From Flavihumibacter fluminis (GTDB lineage Bacteria > Bacteroidota > Bacteroidia > Chitinophagales > Chitinophagaceae), in the NCBI RefSeq assembly GCF_021491375.1, contig NZ_JAKEVY010000004.1:487193-551192 (forward strand): a DNA stretch of 64,000 nucleotides. Reading direction: 5' to 3'. Below the pieces are notes generated by a model that was not told the DNA's origin, did no database searches, and saw nothing but the letters and a program-made list of their open reading frames with translations. Shown piece by piece: positions 9,496-18,246 of the stretch (its first letter is position 1; each line of letters opens with the position of its first letter). The position numbers and the translations under genes are program-made.

Positions 9496-9503
9496 CAAAT
9501 ATA
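9496..9503 (-). promoter_or_regulatory. Candidate -7 box for the polysaccharide operon
   Basis: TATATTTG on the minus strand matches the Bacteroidota -7 consensus TAnnTTTG exactly. It sits in an AT-rich gap just after the acyltransferase stop, about 240 bases before the UpxY start. No convincing -33 TTTG was found at the usual distance. Confidence 0.45.
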
Positions 9504-9517
9504 GGGGAAAACTATTA

Positions 9518-10042
9518 TTAGACCGGTTGATTGTCAACGCTATTCCCTTCTTTATCAACCCATCCGATCTGCCTTGCCGGATTGCCGACTACTTTCGCAT
9601 ATGCAGGCACATCCCGGGTTACTACCGCCCCCGCACCCACCAATGCAAATGCACCAATCCGTATCCCACATACGATGGTGGCATTCGCCCCGATACTGGC
9701 TCCTTTTCCTATAATAGTGGGTTTAAATTCCTGCTTACGTTCTATAAATGCCCGGGGATTGATCACATTGGTAAATACCACCGAAGGGCCGATGAAAACC
9801 TCTTCTTCCAGTTGCACTCCATTGTAAAGCGATACATTGTTCTGAATCTTGCACCCCTTCCCAATGCTGACCTGATTATCTACAAATACATTCTGCCCCA
9901 GGATGCAGTTTTCACCCACCCTGGCTTTCGGCATTAGGTGGCAAAAATGCCAGATCCGGGTACCTGCGCCAATTTTAGCCCCACTATCTACAACAGCGGT
10001 GGCATGAATGCTGACTCCCGGATACATTTGAGCTTCTTCCAT
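9518..10042 (-). CDS. Left-handed beta-helix sugar acyltransferase (WbpD/WlbB-like)
   Basis: A hexapeptide-repeat acetyltransferase of 174 residues. Successive hexad turns (GAKIGAGTRIWHFCHLMP, VGENCILGQNVFVDN, IGKGCKIQNNVSLYNGV) build a beta-helix. The H in WHFCH and the following GPSVVFTNVINPRAF resemble enzymes that N-acetylate UDP-3-amino-uronic acids or amino sugars. It probably modifies a sugar nucleotide for the polysaccharide made by the next operon. The ATG at 10042 is chosen; 10027 is also possible. The upstream gene on the plus strand is divergent, and its longest reading frame overlaps this start. Confidence 0.85.
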   Translation of the reverse strand: MEEAQMYPGVSIHATAVVDSGAKIGAGTRIWHFCHLMPKARVGENCILGQNVFVDNQVSIGKGCKIQNNVSLYNGVQLEEEVFIGPSVVFTNVINPRAFIERKQEFKPTIIGKGASIGANATIVCGIRIGAFALVGAGAVVTRDVPAYAKVVGNPARQIGWVDKEGNSVDNQPV

Positions 10043-10090
10043 GTGGTGGATTTTAACAAATATGCTAATTTTCACCCTAAATCAAGCACA

Positions 10091-11269
10091 TTGACAGCCA
10101 ACCAACTCTCTGCTGCTGCAGGTTCATCACAGCGTTTTTTTTCATTAGATGTCTTCAGAGGTGCCACCGTAGCCTTTATGATCCTGGTGAACAACCAGGC
10201 AGGTAAGGCCTTTGCACCGCTTCAACATGCCTCCTGGCATGGTTGCACGCCAACGGATCTTGTCTTTCCGTTTTTTCTCTTTGCGGTTGGTAATGCAATC
10301 GCCTTTGTTTTACCCCGGCTGGAAGCCATGGACCGATCCGCTGCTGTCTGGAAAATTGTAAAACGCGGATTACTGATCTTTTTGATCGGCCTCTTGCTGA
10401 ACTGGTTTCCTTTTGTTAAATGGGAAAACAATGAACTGGTCGGAAAGCCTTTTGAAACCCTTCGAATCTTTGGAGTGCTGCAACGAATCGCACTTGCTTA
10501 TCTCTTTGGCGCCCTGATCATCTATTTTTTTAAAGCCCGAATGGCCTTCTATATTGCCGCTTTATTACTGCTGGGTTATTGGGTCATTACTGCAATGGCC
10601 GGCAACCCCGCAGACCCCTATAGCCTGGAAGGATTCTGGGGTACAGAGTTGGACCGTGTAATCCTTGGGGAAGCGCATATGTACAAAGGGGAAGGTGTCG
10701 CATTTGATCCGGAAGGCATAGCCAGTACCATACCCTCCATCGCACAGGTGATTTTAGGCTTTCTGATTGGCGATTACATCCGGCAGAAAGGGAAAAATGC
10801 TGAAATGGTAGCCAACCTGTTTATGGCCGGAGTGGTGCTCTGGCTGGCGGGAATGGCATGGGGACTCAGTTTCCCGATCAACAAGAAAATCTGGACTAGT
10901 TCCTATGTTTTATATACAGTTGGACTGGCAACCATGCTGCTGGCTACCCTGGTGCAACTCATTGAATTCCGTGGCTGGAAAGGGGTGGTGCCCAATTTCT
11001 TTGACGCCTTTGGTAAAAACCCGCTGTTCATTTATGTATTGAGTGGAGTGCTGCCCAAAACCCTTTGGCTAATCCGCATTCCAAATGGTCTCAATGAGGC
11101 TGGTGAAATCAAATACACCCATCCGCTTGGCTGGTACTTTCAAAATATCTGTAAACCAATTACCAGTCGCCCCGAAACAGCCTCCCTTTTGTATTCAGTC
11201 TCACTGGTATTCCTGCTCTGGGCCATTGCCTGGTACATGAACAAACGCCGCTGGTACGTCAGGGTATAA
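10091..11269 (+). CDS. NagX/HGSNAT-like membrane acyltransferase (DUF5009 type)
   Basis: A polytopic membrane protein with about ten helices. RFFSLDVFRGATVAFMILVNN opens the first helix and is the hallmark of the heparan-alpha-glucosaminide N-acetyltransferase-like family; HASWHGCTPTDLVFPFFLF follows with the conserved histidines. It may transfer acetyl groups to amino sugars during glycan use. The frame is open from 9938, but upstream ATGs (9938, 9947, 10004) lie inside the divergent acyltransferase gene. A TTG at 10091 gives a start just before the family core; the start is therefore uncertain. Confidence 0.8.
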   Translation: MTANQLSAAAGSSQRFFSLDVFRGATVAFMILVNNQAGKAFAPLQHASWHGCTPTDLVFPFFLFAVGNAIAFVLPRLEAMDRSAAVWKIVKRGLLIFLIGLLLNWFPFVKWENNELVGKPFETLRIFGVLQRIALAYLFGALIIYFFKARMAFYIAALLLLGYWVITAMAGNPADPYSLEGFWGTELDRVILGEAHMYKGEGVAFDPEGIASTIPSIAQVILGFLIGDYIRQKGKNAEMVANLFMAGVVLWLAGMAWGLSFPINKKIWTSSYVLYTVGLATMLLATLVQLIEFRGWKGVVPNFFDAFGKNPLFIYVLSGVLPKTLWLIRIPNGLNEAGEIKYTHPLGWYFQNICKPITSRPETASLLYSVSLVFLLWAIAWYMNKRRWYVRV

Positions 11270-11296
11270 CCTCCACCAGCCGGGTACCACCGGTGA

Positions 11297-12763
11297 TTAT
11301 TTTACAAGAGAAGTATCACCGGGAAGTAAGGGTAGGCGGTAATTGCCGGTATCGATTTGCACCTTCGGGAATAGTTGCTGAAGTGCGGACCACTCACTGT
11401 CCGTGAGGCCGCCTTTATACAGAAATAGTTGTTTCAGGTTCGTAAGACTACCCAATTGCCGAAAGCCTTCAAGCGAAACACTGGAACCGGCGATATTCAG
11501 CCATTGAAGATTTTTTAACCCGGATAGAGCGCTAATCGTTTCATCCGATAGGTTCCCGCGACTGATTTGCAGCCGGGTTAATTTGTCCAGTTTCCCGATT
11601 GCTGCATATCCTGCTTTCGTAACCTCCACCTCATCCAGCTTCAGCCAGATCAATTGTTCGCGGATGCCTGCCAGCAGGTTCAGCAGGCTATCAGGCACCT
11701 GTTTGTCAACTGTCACAAAATTCAACGATAAATAATTAGAGGACGCATTCACAGGTAAAACCACCACTCCATTGGCTTTTAATCGGTCAACCAGCGCGGG
11801 ATCTGCCGGTTTTACTGCTTCTGCCGGAATGGATGCCGCCAATGTAAACACCGGTTTAACTCCAGCCCCCGAAGCTGCAGTTTTGCTTGTGGCACTGAGT
11901 TTTCCCGAGCCACTGGAATTTCCTTTCCCGGCAGTTGCTGCATCGTCCTCCGTTTGCTGCGATTGCTGTTGAAGAGCCAGCAAAACTGCCTTGTCAGCCT
12001 CCGTTTGACGCAAATCCTTCACCAACTGCTTGAACCCTAATCCGGATTGTATCCACCAATGCAGGAAACTGATTTCCGTATCGGTCAACTGTGCTTCCTG
12101 GATTGGAGGCATGTGTTTTTTAGCATCGCCCGGCAGCAATAAGCGTTTAATTAGTTCACTGTTTTCCGCATCGCCGGCCTTCACTACCGCTCCGTCTTCC
12201 CCTCCTTTTAAAATATAATCAGGTTGATCCAGTCGCAGTTTACCCTTTTGTTTTCCGGAACCATGACAGCTCACGCAACGAGCTTCAAAAATCGGTTGTA
12301 CCAGATCGTTATAGGCATGGGCCGATTGAATATCTGCAATCGGCGCCAGGGTTGGCTTTGCTTCCGCCTTTCCAAAGGACAGAAAATCTTCACCGTGAGT
12401 AAGTGTACCTCCCAGGTGCCCGGTCACCGTTACACCCGCAAGCAGTAAAACAGAAAACAAGTTGGTCATCTTTGCCTCTTTACGCTGCACAGCCCAGAAC
12501 ATCCCCAGCGACAAAAGAGTAGTACCGATCCCCATCCACTGGTGCCAACCCAGCAACTCCTCCGGGTAGTCTGCGGATCCTGAAATCGCCAATCCGGTTA
12601 CGCAGGCAAGCAGCGCACTAATCATTCCCAACACCAATATAACAGGTACCGATAACCGCAGATGTGCATAGGAAGCCCTTCGTCCAATCCATTGAAACAG
12701 GATCGCCAATAATAAAAAACCAATGGGAAGGTGGACGATGACGGGATGGAAGTTGCCAAGCAT
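11297..12763 (-). CDS. DUF2231-like membrane protein with cytochrome c motif and leucine-rich repeats
   Basis: A 488-residue protein with three parts. An N-terminal membrane part (MLGNFHPVIVHLPIGFLLLA and three further helices to about residue 115) resembles DUF2231. A planctomycete-type cytochrome domain has CVSCH at 163-167. A C-terminal leucine-rich part (LQWLNIAGSSVSLEGF, NLKQLFLYKGGLTDSEW) follows a Ser/Ala/Gly-rich linker. Such proteins sit beside PSCyt/DUF1501 genes in many Bacteroidota and Planctomycetota; their biochemical role is not established. The ATG at 12763 is chosen because the reading frame further upstream runs through a simple repeat. It is the last gene of the minus-strand set 17391-11297. 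Confidence 0.82.
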   Translation of the reverse strand: MLGNFHPVIVHLPIGFLLLAILFQWIGRRASYAHLRLSVPVILVLGMISALLACVTGLAISGSADYPEELLGWHQWMGIGTTLLSLGMFWAVQRKEAKMTNLFSVLLLAGVTVTGHLGGTLTHGEDFLSFGKAEAKPTLAPIADIQSAHAYNDLVQPIFEARCVSCHGSGKQKGKLRLDQPDYILKGGEDGAVVKAGDAENSELIKRLLLPGDAKKHMPPIQEAQLTDTEISFLHWWIQSGLGFKQLVKDLRQTEADKAVLLALQQQSQQTEDDAATAGKGNSSGSGKLSATSKTAASGAGVKPVFTLAASIPAEAVKPADPALVDRLKANGVVVLPVNASSNYLSLNFVTVDKQVPDSLLNLLAGIREQLIWLKLDEVEVTKAGYAAIGKLDKLTRLQISRGNLSDETISALSGLKNLQWLNIAGSSVSLEGFRQLGSLTNLKQLFLYKGGLTDSEWSALQQLFPKVQIDTGNYRLPLLPGDTSLVK

Positions 12764-12833
12764 GGAAGTGAAAAGTGAAAGGTGAAAAATGGTGAAAAGT
12801 GAGACGTGAGATGTGAGATGTGAGAAGACTAAA
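12763..12833. repeat. GTGAGAC/GTGAGAT-type repeat tract
   Basis: A tract of short degenerate units (GTGAAA, GTGAGAC, GTGAGAT) immediately upstream of the cytochrome-LRR gene start. The same words recur at 24215-24310. It creates an artificial in-frame N-terminal extension of the gene. Confidence 0.75.
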
Positions 12834-12910
12834 AACCGCAACGCTCACACTAAAATTATGGATCTCTCATATATTGCAATTATACATTTTATAATCAGGT
12901 CAGATGCGCA

Positions 12911-12979
12911 TCTTCCATTCTCCCGTCTCCCTTGTCTCCATTCTCCTTCGTTCCCTCTTCCATTCCTCCATCTTCCATA
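12911..12979. repeat. Polypyrimidine/polypurine dispersed repeat, copy 1
   Basis: A tract of CTTCC, CTCC and TGTCTCC words directly after the DUF1501 stop codon. It contains CTTCCATTCCTCCATCTTCC at 12957-12976, a one-mismatch match to the core word found at 14772, 24335 and 27485. The purine-rich strand is the coding strand of the flanking genes. Confidence 0.8.
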
Positions 12980-14521
12980 CTATGCCACCACCTCCTCTAT
13001 CACCCTTCCTCCAACATCCGTCAATCTGAACGGACGACCCTGGAAGGGATAGGTAAACTCTTCGTGATTGATGCCCATCAAATGCAGAATGGTGGCCTGG
13101 ATATCGAAAGCTTCTACTTTACCGCTAACCGGACTATAACCGATCTCATCCGTCTCGCCATAAGTAAAGCCTTTTTTGATGCCGCCGCCAGCCATCCAGA
13201 GGGTAAATGCATCGGTATGATGATCCCGACCCTTATATGGATTCTGTACCCCATTCCGGTTTTCCATCATGGGTGTTCTACCGAATTCGCCGCCCCAAAC
13301 CACCAGTGTCTCATCCAGTAAACCACGTTGTTTGAGATCCAGCAACAGTGCTGTCATCGCTTTATCCACGCTCCGATATTTATTGATGATACCCAGGTTC
13401 AAACTATTACCCGCATGATCACCGTGCGCATCCCATCCCCAATCAAACAACTGCACATACCGAACTCCTTTTTCCACCAGCTTCCGCGCCAGTAAGGCAT
13501 TGTTCGCAAAACAGGATTTGCCTGGCTGTGTGCCATACATCTCATGAATATAATCCGGCTCATCATTGATATTCATCACTTCCGGCGCTGTAATCTGCAT
13601 CCGGAATGCCATTTCATATTGTGATATCCGGCTCAGTGTCTCAGGATCCTGATATTCTTTATAGGTGGCAGCATTGGCCTGGTTGATCGCTTCAATGCTG
13701 GCCTTGCGCAAATCGCGACTCATCCCCTTTGGATCATTAATAAACAATACCGGATCGCCTTCACTTCTGCATTGCACGCCCTGGTATACCGATGGCAGGA
13801 ATCCGCTTCCCCAAACGCTTTTACCAGCATCCGGAAAACTTCCCCCACTGGTCAGCACCACAAACCCGGGGAGATTCTGGTTTTCGGTACCCAATCCATA
13901 AGTCACCCAAGATCCCATAGACGGACGGCCCAAACGCGGAGTACCCGTATGCATCAGCAGTTGCGCCGGTGCATGGTTGAACTGGTCGGTGGTTACTGCT
14001 TTCAGAAAACTCACTTCATCGGCCATGGTAGAAAAATGCGGCAGGTGATCGCTGATCCAGGCACCAGACTCACCCCTTTGCTTAAACGTAGCCTGGGGTC
14101 CAAGCATTTTTGGCACCCCGGTGATAAAAGCAAACTGCTTACCCTCGAGCAGAGAAGGCGGACAATCCTGCCCGTCCATTTTCATCAACTCGGGTTTGTA
14201 ATCAAATAATTCCAGTTGCGATGGCGCTCCCGCCATGTGCAAATAAATCACACTCTTAGCACGGGCTGCGAAGGGTGGCGCCTTAGGCAACAAGGGTCGC
14301 GCGGGATCAAAATCGCGAAGCGGATCAAAACCAGTATTGGCAGCCTCTTTGGCCATTTTATCCAAAGCCGACTGGCCGCAGCTCCCTAACAGCGAACCGA
14401 TTGCCAGTGCGCCAAGTCCCATTGCACTTTCTTTCAGAAAATGCCGGCGGGTATGCAGTTGAAGATGCGCCTGCTCGGCTTCCTTCAACAGTTTCTGTGC
14501 ATGCAATTCATCTCTTGTCAT
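12980..14521 (-). CDS. DUF1501 protein with Tat signal
   Basis: A 513-residue protein with a twin-arginine export signal (TRRHFLKESAMG, Arg25-Arg26) followed by a hydrophobic stretch ending at GSCG. The rest matches DUF1501, which has an alkaline-phosphatase/sulfatase-like fold: SVIYLHMAGAPSQLELFD, WDAHGDHAGN and VVWGGEFGRTPM are typical. No substrate is established for the family. It is the partner gene of the PSCyt/DUF1553 protein just upstream (20 bases apart), the arrangement usual in Planctomycetota, where the pair is exported together. Confidence 0.9.
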   Translation of the reverse strand: MTRDELHAQKLLKEAEQAHLQLHTRRHFLKESAMGLGALAIGSLLGSCGQSALDKMAKEAANTGFDPLRDFDPARPLLPKAPPFAARAKSVIYLHMAGAPSQLELFDYKPELMKMDGQDCPPSLLEGKQFAFITGVPKMLGPQATFKQRGESGAWISDHLPHFSTMADEVSFLKAVTTDQFNHAPAQLLMHTGTPRLGRPSMGSWVTYGLGTENQNLPGFVVLTSGGSFPDAGKSVWGSGFLPSVYQGVQCRSEGDPVLFINDPKGMSRDLRKASIEAINQANAATYKEYQDPETLSRISQYEMAFRMQITAPEVMNINDEPDYIHEMYGTQPGKSCFANNALLARKLVEKGVRYVQLFDWGWDAHGDHAGNSLNLGIINKYRSVDKAMTALLLDLKQRGLLDETLVVWGGEFGRTPMMENRNGVQNPYKGRDHHTDAFTLWMAGGGIKKGFTYGETDEIGYSPVSGKVEAFDIQATILHLMGINHEEFTYPFQGRPFRLTDVGGRVIEEVVA

Positions 14522-14541
14522 AAGCTCACTATTGGTTGCAT

Positions 14542-17391
14542 TTAATTTTTTACGATTACTTCATCCAGGTTCAGCAGGGCATTCGCCACCACTACCATCG
14601 CCGCGGCATGGGCTGTTGGCTGCCTAAATGCTTCCAGCTCCTTCGGGTTGGCCTCATATGTCGCGCGCGCTTTCGCATACAGCCCCATCATCGCCTTCAA
14701 TTGCTCCTCTTTTATTTCACTGAACAACAATTGCCGGTATCCCCATTTAATTTGTTCTTCCACCTTCCTTTCTTCCTTTCCTCCATCTTCCATGCCCCCT
14801 TTGTCTCCCTTGTCTCCTGGTCCATGCCGTCTCCTTTCTCCTTCGTCTCCTTTGTCTCCATTCTCCATTCTCTTCGCAAAATGCGCAGCCAGATCCACGT
14901 ACACCGAATCATTCAGCGTCACCAGTGCCTGAAGCGGCGTATTCGTCCGGATCCTGCGAGCATTACAAACGACCCGCTGCGCCCCATCAAAATTGATCAT
15001 ACTCGGATAGGGCGCAGTACGTTTCCAATACGTATAAACCGCCCGGCGGTACCTGTCTTCCCCTTCACTCGTTGTCCAACGGGCACCATTATACGGAGAT
15101 AACCAAATGCCTTCCGGCTGCCAGGGCATTACCCCCGGACCATACATTTTAGTACTCAGCTTTCCACTCACCTGCAGGTGCTGGTCGCGCAATTGCTCTG
15201 CACTCAGGCGGATCCGCGGTCCACGCGAATAGTATTTGTTGGCTGCGTCCTTATCCAACTGCTCTTTTGTTACCCGGCTATCCTGCTGATAGGTGGCGCT
15301 CAACACCAGTTCTTTCAATAGTTTTTTGATATTCCATTTGTAGTCGTGCATCAGCTTCCACGACAATTCATCCAGCAGTTGATGATGAGTAGGATTAGCC
15401 CCTTGTGTACCCATATCTTCCAGTGTTTCCACCAGGCCGGTTCCGAAGAGTTGCTCCCATAAGCGATTCACCAATGTGCGGGATACCAGCGGATTGCGGG
15501 GATCCGTCATCCAGGCGGCCAACTCCAGCCGGTTTTTGGGCATATCCGTTTCCTTGACCTGCATATTGTGAAGGAGTGATGCCGGCACTGCAGGTTTCAC
15601 TTCAGCACCTAAAGTGAGGCGGTTACCCCGTTCAAATACATGGGTGGATCTTTTGAGGCTGGCCGGATTCTCATACAAAATCGGCATGCCCGGAACATAG
15701 GTTGTCAGGAGTTTCCAATACCGCTGGTATGCATCTGCATAACCCGGACGGTCTTTTCCCGGGAAGGCAGGCACACAGGAGACCCAGTTGAAGCTGATGG
15801 TAAAATCATCTTTTTCGGAAGCAAGCGGAGTTCTTTCATATTGAATATAGAGATCGTGTACGCCCTGCTGCTTTGCAAATGAAATACTTTCAAAACGCCA
15901 CTGATCTTTTGCCTGAACAGGAGTTTTCGCAATAACCGGCCCATCAGGTGTGTCCAACCGAAGCGTTAGGGTACCTCCTGGCTTGTTGCAATAAAACTGC
16001 CAGATCATCTGTTCAGTCCCCTCCATGTCAATGTTCTTAAATCTTGCAGTGGATTTATTCTTAAAAATCAGTCCGCCGTTCATATTGGCAATTACAGCGT
16101 TGTCGAGTTTATCGGCTGTAGTGGAGTTCACCGCCGGCTGATAAAACTTGATCATATCCCTCACCCACTCTCCATCTTCCTTTACCCCCTCTTCCTTTCC
16201 TCCATTTTCCTTTCTTCCATTCCCCCCTTCCTGCATCCACCCCATCACATACTCCAACTCCTTATCCATCTCCGGAGTCAGCCTCCGCAACAGCGGGTAT
16301 TCGCCCGGTACATCTTCGTCTCGGGTATTGTTGAAATAAGCCAGGAACTTGTAATATTCATCGTGTTTGAATGGATCGTACGGGTGACTATGGCATTGAA
16401 CGCAGGAAAAAGTCGTACTCATGATCGCTTCCCAACTGGTGTTGATGCGATCCATTACTGCAGCTACCCTGAATTCCTCATTATCCGTTCCACCCTCATC
16501 GTTGGTCATGGAATTGCGATGGAAACCAGTGGCGATATAATTGTCATCGGTGGGGTTTGGCAGCAAATCGCCCGCCATTTGTTCCTTAATGAACTGATCA
16601 TAGGGCATGTTCTGATTAAAGGCCTTGATCACCCAGTCGCGATAGGGCCAGGCATCCCTATGTCCATCCGATTCATAGCCCTTGGTATCTGCATACCTGG
16701 CAAGGTCGAGCCACATACTGGCCCATTTCTCTCCAAACCTGGGCGATGCCAGCAAACTATCTACCAGCTCTTCATATGCTGCAGGTGACCCACCGGCTTT
16801 TAAAAACTTTTCCGTCTGCTCTTTTTCAGGATAGAGACCGATCAGATCCAGGCTTACTCTTCGAAGCAATACGGGTGCTTCCGCACGCTGCGATCCTTTC
16901 ATGCCTTGTTTTTCGAGCTCTTGTTGAATATGCTGATCAATGCTTTTCTTTTCCTTTGGCTCCTTTACCGGCAGGTAAGCCCAGTGATCTCCCCAGGGCG
17001 CACCTTGTTTGATCCAGCGGCGCAACAACGCAATCTCATCCGGTGAAAGCGGATCGTGCTCATAGGGCATGCGCTCTTCAGGGTCGTCCAGGGTAAGCCG
17101 ACGAATCATCTCACTGGCATCGGGATCACCCTTGATGATGGCTGGTTTGCCGGATTCAGTCGGACTAAATGCCTCTTCTTCAAAAAGCACACTGAAACCG
17201 GCTTTGGCTTTCACACCACCGTGACAGGAAATACAATGTTTATTAAGGATGGGTTTGACTTCCGTACTGAAATCAACCGGGGCACCCCGGTCGCGGGCAG
17301 AGCGGCTGATCACCCAGGATAGGCTGAGAATGACTACGAGCGCCGCAGCCAGGATAAACGCTTTTTTATTTGATCGGATCAATCGTTGCAT
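14542..17391 (-). CDS. PSCyt1/DUF1549/DUF1553 cytochrome-domain protein (PSD1 family)
   Basis: A 949-residue exported or membrane-anchored protein (hydrophobic segment 11-29). PSCyt1 has heme motif CISCH at 53-57. DUF1549 follows (about 145-360) with a second motif CVQCH near 337, and DUF1553 covers about 640-900 (MPKNRLELAAWMTDPRNPLVSRTLVNRLW region). It forms a three-gene set with the DUF1501 and cytochrome-LRR genes. Two K/E/G-rich inserts, at about residues 383-410 and 837-882, interrupt the conserved domains. They are encoded by members of the dispersed polypurine repeat and are foreign in composition to the rest of the protein. Confidence 0.9.
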   Translation of the reverse strand: MQRLIRSNKKAFILAAALVVILSLSWVISRSARDRGAPVDFSTEVKPILNKHCISCHGGVKAKAGFSVLFEEEAFSPTESGKPAIIKGDPDASEMIRRLTLDDPEERMPYEHDPLSPDEIALLRRWIKQGAPWGDHWAYLPVKEPKEKKSIDQHIQQELEKQGMKGSQRAEAPVLLRRVSLDLIGLYPEKEQTEKFLKAGGSPAAYEELVDSLLASPRFGEKWASMWLDLARYADTKGYESDGHRDAWPYRDWVIKAFNQNMPYDQFIKEQMAGDLLPNPTDDNYIATGFHRNSMTNDEGGTDNEEFRVAAVMDRINTSWEAIMSTTFSCVQCHSHPYDPFKHDEYYKFLAYFNNTRDEDVPGEYPLLRRLTPEMDKELEYVMGWMQEGGNGRKENGGKEEGVKEDGEWVRDMIKFYQPAVNSTTADKLDNAVIANMNGGLIFKNKSTARFKNIDMEGTEQMIWQFYCNKPGGTLTLRLDTPDGPVIAKTPVQAKDQWRFESISFAKQQGVHDLYIQYERTPLASEKDDFTISFNWVSCVPAFPGKDRPGYADAYQRYWKLLTTYVPGMPILYENPASLKRSTHVFERGNRLTLGAEVKPAVPASLLHNMQVKETDMPKNRLELAAWMTDPRNPLVSRTLVNRLWEQLFGTGLVETLEDMGTQGANPTHHQLLDELSWKLMHDYKWNIKKLLKELVLSATYQQDSRVTKEQLDKDAANKYYSRGPRIRLSAEQLRDQHLQVSGKLSTKMYGPGVMPWQPEGIWLSPYNGARWTTSEGEDRYRRAVYTYWKRTAPYPSMINFDGAQRVVCNARRIRTNTPLQALVTLNDSVYVDLAAHFAKRMENGDKGDEGERRRHGPGDKGDKGGMEDGGKEERKVEEQIKWGYRQLLFSEIKEEQLKAMMGLYAKARATYEANPKELEAFRQPTAHAAAMVVVANALLNLDEVIVKN
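14745..14880. repeat. Polypurine dispersed repeat, copy 2 (inside PSD1 gene, 3' part)
   Basis: Plus-strand pyrimidine tract with CTTCCTTTCCTCCATCTTCC at 14772-14791 and several TGTCTCC words matching the GGAGACAAGGGAGA unit of the 22.8 kb array. It is read in frame on the minus strand as a K/E/G/D/R-rich segment. Confidence 0.85.
16160..16245. repeat. Polypurine dispersed repeat, copy 3 (inside PSD1 gene, middle)
   Basis: Plus-strand pyrimidine tract with CTTCCTTTCCTCCATTTTCC at 16191-16210. It is read in frame as a G/K/E-rich segment between the DUF1549 region and the following carbohydrate-binding-like part. Confidence 0.8.
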
Positions 17392-17508
17392 GGCAGGAAT
17401 CGTCTACTAATCTTACTGAAGTTAACTTATTCCCACGCCAAAAAGAACACCCTTTCAAGCCATGCCAAAATAGTATAAGATTTTGCGTAAATCCAGAAAG
17501 AAAAGAGG

Positions 17509-18246
17509 TCAATCAAAAAGCGCTTCCGCCTGGGCCACACTTTCCGGCTTGCCTACATCAATGAACCGATCTCCGCTATGATCAAACCCCATGATTTTAT
17601 GCGTTCCTGCCAGGTCGAGGTAAACATCAATCAGCGAAAATTTTCCAGTCCTGGAGATCAGCGAAAATATCTCCGGAGAAAACACCACCACGGTGCTGTA
17701 AGCCTTTGGAGTCAATTCCTGTAAAGCATTGTCTGCTGAGTATGCCGATTCCGGGGGGAATCGGAATTCATTGGTTGCCAGGTTAACCCAACCCTGCATC
17801 CGGTTCTGTTTATCAAAGAGGATGTTTCGCGTACTTATTCTGTTGCTGACGCCAAAACTAATCAGGGCTTTTTCCTGTTGATGAAACTGTAGAAGCGCAT
17901 CCAGGTTCAGATCCGTTAACACGTCCGCGTTGATGGTAACAAATGGTTCGTTTCCAAGAAGAGGCGCTGCTTTAAGCAAACCACCTCCCGTTTCCAGCAC
18001 TTCATCGCGCTCATCACTGATCAGAATTTTACTACCCCAGCCATTTGCCTCTTCCACGGCTTCCAGGATCTGGTTGGCGAAATGATGCACATTCACGACT
18101 ACTTCGATTATGCCATACCGTTGGAGATACTCGATATTCCGTTGTAGTAACGACTTCCCATTCACAGGGGCAAGTGCCTTGGGATGCTGATCAGTCCAGG
18201 GTTTGAAACGGGTTCCCAATCCGGCTGCGAAAATCATTGCTTTCAT
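17509..18246 (-). CDS. murU: Nucleotidyltransferase, probable MurNAc-1-phosphate uridylyltransferase
   Basis: A 245-residue sugar-phosphate nucleotidyltransferase. It opens with the signature GLGTRFKPWTDQHPKALAPV and keeps the expected N-A-D metal site in FVTINADVLTDL. It resembles MurU, which makes UDP-MurNAc from MurNAc-1-phosphate during cell-wall recycling. The ATG at 18246 overlaps the stop of the upstream kinase gene by four bases. That kinase is AmgK-like, and the AmgK-MurU pair is a known salvage route that bypasses de novo UDP-MurNAc synthesis. HddC-type heptose nucleotidylation is the main alternative; the kinase partner favours MurU. Confidence 0.78.
   Translation of the reverse strand: MKAMIFAAGLGTRFKPWTDQHPKALAPVNGKSLLQRNIEYLQRYGIIEVVVNVHHFANQILEAVEEANGWGSKILISDERDEVLETGGGLLKAAPLLGNEPFVTINADVLTDLNLDALLQFHQQEKALISFGVSNRISTRNILFDKQNRMQGWVNLATNEFRFPPESAYSADNALQELTPKAYSTVVVFSPEIFSLISRTGKFSLIDVYLDLAGTHKIMGFDHSGDRFIDVGKPESVAQAEALFD

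Noticed and set aside
9938..10090. Upstream part of the NagX-like reading frame
   Set aside because: It overlaps the acyltransferase coding start on the other strand and has no conserved sequence before RFFSLDVFRG.
12764..12841. N-terminal extension of the cytochrome-LRR protein (MRFLVFSHLTSHVS)
   Set aside because: It is the translation of the GTGAGAC-type repeat. The ATG at 12763 starts the conserved HPVIVHLPIGF segment.
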